Position numbers and translations under genes: made by a program. This document shows positions 6,374 through 10,293 of a stretch of DNA of 10,293 nucleotides, piece after piece; position 1 is the stretch's first letter, and each line of letters opens with the position of its first letter. Source of the DNA: JAIRTY01 sp050257395 (GTDB lineage Bacteria > Actinomycetota > Actinomycetes > Streptosporangiales > Streptosporangiaceae); assembly GCA_050257395.1 (NCBI GenBank), contig JBLMWU010000159.1, positions 1 to 10,293 on the forward strand, given 5' to 3'. The notes under the pieces are model-generated. The model did no database searches and had not been told where the DNA came from. It saw only the letters and a program-made list of their open reading frames with translations.

Positions 6374-7346
6374 AACCGCGGCCGTAGCGGGTCTCGGCCT
6401 GCCAGAAGTAGACGGTCCCGGCGGCCACGGCCAGCACGGCCCAGCCAGCGCCGCACAGCCACAGGTCGCCGGTGCTGAGCAGCGGCCGGGCGCTGGCCGT
6501 GGCGGTGCGCTGGGAGGCCAGCAGCGACCACCGGGTCAGGCTGATGAACACGGCGGCCGGGTTGCCCGCCAGGATCGCCTTGGCCCACCCCGGCACCGCC
6601 ACCGGCAGCGCGGCCACCGAGTACATGACGCCGCAGAAGTAACGCCAGGTCCGGGTGAAGAACGGCACCAGCTGGCCGATGTCGCCGATCTGCGCGCCGA
6701 GCCGGGCCATGATCAGTCCCGCGCCGACGTTGAACCCGCTCTGCAGGGCGAGCGCGGGCAGCAGGGCCAGCCAGTACCAGGTGACCGGCTCACCGGTGGC
6801 CAGCACGATGCCCGCCAGCACCACCAGCGACACCAGCAGCTGCTGCAGCTCCACCAGGATGTACGCCAGTGGCAGGCAGGCCCGCGGGAAGTACATGGCC
6901 CGGATCAGCGCCAGGTTGCCCGTCATCACGGTCGAGCCGACCAGCACCGAGCGCTCGGTGAACGCGAACACGAACACCCCGGCCACCAGGAACGCCGGGT
7001 AGTTGGGGATGCCCCGGCGGGCCTGGAAGATCACGCCGAAGATCAGGTAGTAGACGCCGGCGTTGAGCAGCGGCGTCAGCACCTGCGACACCTGGCCGAG
7101 GCGGGCGTCGGTGTAGGTGGAGGCGCTGCGCGCGGCGGCGTAGCCGGTGATGAAGTGGCGCCGCCGCCAGACCGTCCGCAGATACCGCGGCAGCGGGGGC
7201 CGGGCGGCGCTCGGCCGCAGCCCGTACCGGGCCGCCAGCGCGGCCAGCGGCTCAGCGGGCGACTGCGGTTCGCTGGTGAGCACCCCGCCGCTCAGGGGTG
7301 CCGCGGCCAGCTCCCCCGGCCCGGGCAGCCGGCTGCCATCGCCCAT
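6372..7346 (-). CDS. ABC-2 type permease for polysaccharide/teichoic acid export
   Basis: Membrane subunit of an exporter that moves lipid-linked polysaccharide or teichoic-type polymer across the membrane. From ATG 7346 it has 324 residues. Seen: a Pro/Ala-rich cytoplasmic head (1-50), an amphipathic RYLRTVWRRRHFITGYAAAR segment before the membrane part, and about six hydrophobic segments (~86-108, 116-136, 160-183, 189-212, 223-249, 295-314). The conserved family segment NLALIRAMYFPRACLPLAY (144-162) matches the N-L-x-x-fPr-x-lLP pattern of Wzm/TagG-type permeases, as do the aromatic-rich RTWRYFCGVMYSV and GNPAAVFI. No ATP-binding subunit is beside it: downstream is the convergent glycosyltransferase, upstream a DUF1707 gene. 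The start is uncertain: GTG 7358 is an equal choice, and GTG 7448 adds 34 residues of non-protein-like sequence. Its downstream edge is the dispersed repeat. Drug-efflux ABC-2 permeases are less likely given the motif and the neighbouring glycosyltransferases. Confidence 0.88.
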   Translation of the reverse strand: MGDGSRLPGPGELAAAPLSGGVLTSEPQSPAEPLAALAARYGLRPSAARPPLPRYLRTVWRRRHFITGYAAARSASTYTDARLGQVSQVLTPLLNAGVYYLIFGVIFQARRGIPNYPAFLVAGVFVFAFTERSVLVGSTVMTGNLALIRAMYFPRACLPLAYILVELQQLLVSLVVLAGIVLATGEPVTWYWLALLPALALQSGFNVGAGLIMARLGAQIGDIGQLVPFFTRTWRYFCGVMYSVAALPVAVPGWAKAILAGNPAAVFISLTRWSLLASQRTATASARPLLSTGDLWLCGAGWAVLAVAAGTVYFWQAETRYGRG

Positions 7347-7546
7347 GCCTCGCCACACCCGCCTCGCTCGCCGTGCGGGCCCCGGGGGCCCCTCGCTGGC
7401 CCAGGGCCGCTGGCAGCCTAGGAACCGGGGCGGGGCGGGACAGGACACTTCATGGCGTATTGCCGAGGGATTAAGCGGGAGTTCCGGCGGCGGTCAGCCG
7501 CCGGTGGCAGCGGGGCCCCGCCGGTACGCGGCCGCGCGGCCGGGCG
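7347..7546 (-). promoter_or_regulatory. Gap between DUF1707 gene and permease; likely permease promoter region
   Basis: About 200 bases on the minus strand between the DUF1707 stop (7547) and the permease start. The part nearest the DUF1707 stop is rich in palindromes (7484-7504 and GCGGGGCCCCGC at 7510-7521). The part nearest the permease (7363-7412) is purine-rich on the minus strand, with GAGCGAG and a CCAGCGGCCC word that recalls the dispersed repeat. No convincing -10/-35 pair was found, although the AT-richer stretch around 7448-7474 is the best place for one. Confidence 0.35.
7484..7504 (-). terminator. Stem-loop after the DUF1707 gene, possible terminator
   Basis: An 8-bp perfect stem (7484-7491 with 7497-7504, CCGGCGGC/GCCGCCGG) with a 5-base loop lies 43 bases beyond the DUF1707 stop codon. 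There is no T run after it on either strand, as is often true of terminators in high-GC actinomycetes, so the role is a guess. Confidence 0.35.
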
Positions 7547-8056
7547 TCAGCGCTGCTGCCCGGGCCCGCCGGGCGGGCCGGGCGGGCCGGGCGGATCCCG
7601 GTGGCCTTCCTCATCCGGCCGGTGGCTGCCGGCGAACTTGAGCCCGATCAGCAGCAGGATCACGATCGGCACGTACGCCGCCGGGCCCCGTGCGAACAGG
7701 CTGATCGCGATCCAGAAGAAGGCGATCGGCAGCGCCGGCACCAGCCGGCTCGCGCTGCCCCGGCCCGGCCACGGGTGGCCGCCCGGGGCGGCCCCGGCCG
7801 GGCCCGTCCCCGCCGCCGCGTGCTCGCCCGGCCGGGCCGCCGGCACCGCTGGCCGCGCCGGGCCGAGCCGCGGCTGGTCCGGCAGATCCGCCGTCAGCTC
7901 CCGCAGCGCCCCCCAGGTCCGGCCGGCGAAGGCCGCGGTTGCCCGCTCGTCCAACTCGGGCAGCGTCAGCCGGCCCGCCGCATAGGCGTCGCGCAGGATG
8001 GTCACGACCGCTTCCCGGTCACCGTCCGAGGCCCGGATCGCATCGTCATTGCTCAT
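7547..8056 (-). CDS. DUF1707 (SHOCT-like) domain protein with two membrane segments
   Basis: A small membrane-anchored protein of 169 residues with no known enzymatic role. Residues ~7-60 match the actinobacterial DUF1707 pattern: IRASDGDREAVVTILRDAYA, then GRLTLPELDERATAAFAGRT and a LTADLP ending, typical of the short N-terminal domain placed before membrane or adhesion-type modules. A Pro/Ala/Gly linker (61-103) follows, then two hydrophobic segments (~106-124 PALPIAFFWIAISLF and ~127-143 AYVPIVILLLIGL) with a tight turn, and a charged, Pro/Gly-rich tail ending PPGPPGPPGGPGQQR. The start at ATG 8056 is preceded by GGGGGAGG at good spacing and gives the SNDDAIRASD beginning typical of the family; a longer version from 8122 adds 22 residues across the promoter region. 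It is divergent from the channel-like gene and upstream of, but about 200 bases away from, the permease. A role linked to either neighbour is not shown. Confidence 0.88.
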   Translation of the reverse strand: MSNDDAIRASDGDREAVVTILRDAYAAGRLTLPELDERATAAFAGRTWGALRELTADLPDQPRLGPARPAVPAARPGEHAAAGTGPAGAAPGGHPWPGRGSASRLVPALPIAFFWIAISLFARGPAAYVPIVILLLIGLKFAGSHRPDEEGHRDPPGPPGPPGGPGQQR

Positions 8057-8202
8057 CGCCGGCCTCCCCCCACACATATCCCCCGATAAAACGGAGAATA
8101 CCTCCGGGGTGCCCGGCGCCATCTGCCCAGCCGGTGCCCGGCTGCTGGCGGCATGACCCCTCTTATGGTGATCCGCCGGGCAGCCGCGGCTAAGATCGCG
8201 CC
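8057..8202. promoter_or_regulatory. Divergent promoter region with operator-like palindrome
   Basis: This 146-base gap serves the DUF1707 gene (minus) and the RCK channel-like gene (plus). Plus strand: TAAGAT (8191-8196) is a good -10 hexamer ending 6 bases before GTG 8203. Minus strand: GGGGGAGG, a strong ribosome binding site, lies just upstream of ATG 8056, and TATTCT (in the stretch around 8090-8102) is a possible -10. Between them, CAGCCGG-TGC-CCGGCTG (8128-8144) is a 7-bp perfect palindrome, and GGTGCCCGGC occurs twice in direct orientation (8108-8117, 8133-8142), suggestive of a regulator site. Confidence 0.5.
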
Positions 8203-9864
8203 GTGCCGGTCGTCCCCCGCCTCGCCGCTCAGCATGATCATTTCATCGTCGCCGGGGATGACGCTCTCGCGTTCCGGGTCGTCACCGAGCTGACGACCAA
8301 CTACAGCCAGCGGGTGACGGTCCTGCTGCGGTCGCGGGAGGCAGGCGAGGGGCCGCGCATCGCGCGGCTGCCCGGCGTGCGCGTCATCGAGCGGCCCAGC
8401 CTGGGCAGCGAGGCGTTCGCCGACGCACAGATCCAGTCCGCCCGCGCGCTCGCGATCCTGGGGTCGGACGACCTGGCCAACTTTCACGCGGCGCTGCGGG
8501 CGCAGGAGCTGAATCCCGCCCTGCGGCTGGTGATGGGGGTCGCCAACGCCGGCCTCGGCGAGCGGATGCGTGCGTTCTTCCCCGACTGCGCGGTGCTCTC
8601 CACCTCGGCCATGGCGGCGCCGTCGTTCGTGGCCGCCGCGCTGGGTGAGCCGGCCCCCAGCCATGTCCGGGTGGCGGGCCGGACCCTGTACGTGGCACGG
8701 CGGGCCGGGGTCGCCGCCCGGCACATCCTGTGCGGCTTCGGGAGCACCGACGACCCGCTGTCCCGGCGGCTCCTGCCGCCGGAGGAACAGAGCGCCGACA
8801 TCGTGCTGGCGGTGGCGGACGGGGAGCCGCGCAACCCGCTCACCCGCCGGCGCCGCAGGCCGCTGCGGGCGGCGCTGCGCACGGTCAACCTGCTCTTCGG
8901 CCACAAGCTCGGGATGGCGTTCGTGGCCCTGTTCTCGGTGCTGGTCATCGGGTTCACGCTGCTCGCCACCGCGGCCCGGTACCCGGTCACCGACGCGCTG
9001 TACCTGACCTTCCTGGACGCGGCGGGCGCCGCGGTCAGCAATCCGGGCCTGAGCGGGCCGGAGAAGCTCGCCCAGTTCCTGCTGACGTTCGACGGGATGG
9101 CGTTCCTGCCGGTGGTGACCGCCACCGTGGTGGGCGCCCGGCTGACCGGCTCCCTGCACGGCAAGGAACTGCCCATATCCGACCACGTCATCGTGGCGGG
9201 CCTGGGCGCGGTCGGCGGCCGGATCGTCGGCCAGCTGCACGACCTGGGCGTGCCTGTCGTCGGCGTGGACAAGAACGAGGACGCCTCCGGGGTGGCGCTG
9301 GCCCGGCGGCTCGGCGTGCGGGTCATCATCGGCGAGACCCACCAGGAGGAGACCCTGCGCGAGGCCGGGATCACCACCTGCCAGTCGCTGGTCTCGGTGA
9401 CCAGCAGTGACACCGTCAACCTGGAAACGGCGCTGCACGCCAGGGCGCTGGCCAGCAACCTGCGGGTGGTGCTCCGGCTGACCGACGACGACCTGGCCGG
9501 CCGGGTCCAGGACACGCTGGGCCTCACCATCTCGCGCAGCGTGCCCTACCTGGCCGCGCCCTCGTACGCCGCGGCCATGCTGGACCACCAGGTGCTGCGG
9601 ACCATCCCGCTCGGCCGGCACGTGCTGCTCATCGCCGACGTCCCGGTGGCCACCCGGGCGGATCTGGCCGGCCAGCCGCTGGAGGACGTGCACCGGACCG
9701 GGCAGGCCCGGGTGATCGCGCTGCGCCGGGCCGGGGCCGAGGCGGTCGACTGGTCGCCCGCCCGCGAGTACACCATCGCCCCAGGTGACCGGCTGTACGT
9801 GCTGGCGACCCGGGCCGGCCTGAGCCGGGTGCTCGCCCGCAGCCAGCCTCCGCACGGTGAGTGA
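8203..9864 (+). CDS. NAD-binding, double RCK (TrkA-N) ion-channel-like membrane protein
   Basis: Probably a ligand-gated, potassium-channel-like or ion-regulatory membrane protein. From GTG 8203 it has 553 residues. Order: first RCK/TrkA-N domain (~11-150; HDHFIVAGDDALAFRVVTEL, LPGVRVIE, NFHAALRAQELNPALRLV, FPDCAVLS); a linker with a basic patch RRRRRP (215-220); one hydrophobic helix (~236-257, LGMAFVALFSVLVIGFTLL); a re-entrant pore-like stretch (263-283, DALYLTFLDAAGAAVSN); a second helix (~286-312); second RCK domain (~327-450) with intact Rossmann GLGAVGGRIV and acidic VGVDKNED; RCK-C-like end (~465-545, ending PGDRLYVLATRAGL). Family knowledge: actinobacterial proteins of this layout are annotated as TrkA-like or CASTOR/POLLUX-like. 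The first domain has GDDAL where GxGxxG is usual, so it may not bind NAD; the pore stretch has no TVGYG filter. There is no Shine-Dalgarno; the -10 placed 6 bases upstream suggests a leaderless message. It stands alone, not in an operon with its neighbours. Confidence 0.88.
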   Translation: MPVVPRLAAQHDHFIVAGDDALAFRVVTELTTNYSQRVTVLLRSREAGEGPRIARLPGVRVIERPSLGSEAFADAQIQSARALAILGSDDLANFHAALRAQELNPALRLVMGVANAGLGERMRAFFPDCAVLSTSAMAAPSFVAAALGEPAPSHVRVAGRTLYVARRAGVAARHILCGFGSTDDPLSRRLLPPEEQSADIVLAVADGEPRNPLTRRRRRPLRAALRTVNLLFGHKLGMAFVALFSVLVIGFTLLATAARYPVTDALYLTFLDAAGAAVSNPGLSGPEKLAQFLLTFDGMAFLPVVTATVVGARLTGSLHGKELPISDHVIVAGLGAVGGRIVGQLHDLGVPVVGVDKNEDASGVALARRLGVRVIIGETHQEETLREAGITTCQSLVSVTSSDTVNLETALHARALASNLRVVLRLTDDDLAGRVQDTLGLTISRSVPYLAAPSYAAAMLDHQVLRTIPLGRHVLLIADVPVATRADLAGQPLEDVHRTGQARVIALRRAGAEAVDWSPAREYTIAPGDRLYVLATRAGLSRVLARSQPPHGE

Positions 9865-9880
9865 TCCCCGACGCAAGGTG

Positions 9881-9907
9881 AAAACTGGGCCTCCCCGGGA
9901 GGCGTTT
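9881..9907 (+). terminator. Likely intrinsic terminator after the RCK channel-like gene
   Basis: Beginning 17 bases after the TGA at 9864: AAAAC, then a 6-bp stem GCCTCC (9889-9894) and GGAGGC (9898-9903) with a CCG loop, then GTTT. The flanking AAAC and GTTT can extend the stem past a small TGG bulge. Compact and well placed, with only a short T run. Confidence 0.55.
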
Positions 9908-10163
9908 CCGGGAGTTACGCTCAGGGCAGATCTTCCATCTGGTTCTGCTGAGCCACCTGTGAAGACGGAAGAGGACTGTCCATGGCCCGTTCTGAGCGCC
10001 GTCCTTACCCTGCCAGGGGACTGCCTGGGCCCACGCTGGCGCCAGGCGCACCATCCCGTCCGGTCGCGGCCATGAGGCCTCTCCTTCAGTCCGCGCGCCC
10101 GCCCAGCCGCCCGGGCCGGTTACTGACGCCGGGGCGGCGCCTTCCCTCATCAGGAGGAACCAC
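9908..10163 (+). promoter_or_regulatory. Upstream region and possible structured leader of the acetate transporter gene
   Basis: Some 256 bases without a convincing gene. TACGCT (9916-9921) is a possible -10. GCTCAG (9919-9924) pairs with CTGAGC (9948-9953), and inside it CAGAT pairs with ATCTG around a CTTCC loop. That loop is also complementary to GGAAGA at 9967-9972, so alternative pairing or a pseudoknot is possible. A 61-codon frame (9982-10167) ends in a TGA overlapping the next start codon, but its codon use is poor. I do not recognise a known riboswitch class. Confidence 0.35.
10152..10157 (+). promoter_or_regulatory. Ribosome binding site AGGAGG that fixes a TTG start
   Basis: A full-consensus AGGAGG lies 6 bases before TTG 10164. 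It decides that TTG is the start rather than the in-frame ATG at 10191, which has no comparable site. Confidence 0.85.
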
Positions 10164-10293
10164 TTGAGCGTCACCGACGACCGTCCTGTCATGACGGCGC
10201 CGGCGGCAGACCCGGCTCCGCTGGGGCTCGCCGCCTTCGCCCTGACCACTTTCCTGCTCTCGGCCGCGAATGCGGGGTGGATGAAGAACGCCA
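10164..10293 (+). CDS. GPR1/FUN34/YaaH (SatP-type) acetate uptake transporter, N-terminus only
   Basis: Probably a six-helix plasma-membrane transporter for acetate/succinate; only the first 43 residues are in the window, starting MSVTDDRPVMTAPAADPAPL with TTG read as Met. Seen: a short polar head, then DPAPLGLAAFALTTFLLSAA and NAGW. Family knowledge: the family signature is NPAPLGL just before the first helix, followed by a G-x-x-x-F-x-x-T-T type helix and a conserved N-A-G; here Asp replaces the first Asn. The match is short but specific. The start is set by a perfect AGGAGG. The long upstream region with possible RNA structure suggests its own regulation rather than read-through from the RCK gene, which ends with a likely terminator. 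Function in carbon scavenging is inferred from the family. Confidence 0.82.
   Translation, partial: MSVTDDRPVMTAPAADPAPLGLAAFALTTFLLSAANAGWMKNA

Noticed and set aside
6270..7421. Plus frame of 383 codons opposite the ABC permease
   Set aside because: His/Gln/Arg-rich shadow; the minus strand encodes clear membrane helices and the permease signature.
7347..7448. Longer permease start at GTG 7448
   Set aside because: The added 34 residues are Cys/Pro/Arg-rich and unlike a permease head; the DNA looks intergenic. GTG 7358 remains possible.
7510..7521. GCGGGGCCCCGC palindrome as an attachment site or operator
   Set aside because: Short self-complementary GC words are frequent in this DNA and there is no integrase, tRNA or second copy nearby.
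8057..8122. Longer DUF1707 start at 8122
   Set aside because: A strong GGGGGAGG sits right before ATG 8056, and the family normally starts near this point; the extension crosses the promoter.
8053..9876. Antisense frame of 607 codons opposite the RCK channel-like gene
   Set aside because: Shadow of the plus-strand gene; no domain pattern and it would overlap the DUF1707 start and the divergent promoter.

Overview
The window is very GC-rich (by eye above 70%), with GTG and TTG starts next to ATG, overlapping start/stop codons and Ala/Gly/Pro/Arg-rich proteins. It also holds a DUF1707 protein and an NAD-binding channel-like protein of an actinobacterial type. Together these point to a high-GC actinomycete, probably a Streptosporangiales-like or related filamentous genus; the species cannot be named from this sequence.

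Layout. (1) 1-554, minus: 5' part of a gene that starts in the window and runs off its left edge, probably a GT4-type glycosyltransferase with a helical N-terminal head. (2) A divergent promoter gap, 555-706. (3) 707-6325, plus: an operon-like run of three genes with overlapping ends: wecB (UDP-GlcNAc 2-epimerase), a CgeB-like/GT2-like fusion protein, and a protein with two GT-B glycosyltransferase units. (4) 7346-6372, minus, convergent: an ABC-2 permease of the polysaccharide-export type. (5) 8056-7547, minus: a small DUF1707 membrane protein. (6) 8203-9864, plus, divergent: a two-RCK-domain ion-channel-like protein with a possible leaderless promoter. (7) A 299-base gap with a terminator and a possible structured leader, then the first 43 codons of a GPR1/FUN34/YaaH (SatP-type) acetate transporter running off the right edge.

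How the genes fit. The left two thirds read as part of a cell-surface polysaccharide or teichoic/teichuronic-acid locus: WecB supplies UDP-ManNAc, the glycosyltransferases build the chain, and the ABC-2 permease would export it. No ATPase for the permease and no UDP-ManNAc dehydrogenase are in the window. The right third looks like unrelated housekeeping and transport genes.

Most unusual: a purine-rich dispersed repeat. One 48-base copy exactly fills the gap between the convergent glycosyltransferase and permease genes. A 49-base copy in opposite orientation (44/49 identical by hand) lies inside a repeat and hairpin cluster that encodes the first ~75 residues of that same glycosyltransferase. 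The preceding gene carries a 15-bp tandem repeat inside its glycosyltransferase fold and has lost the expected DxD motif in its GT2-like part.
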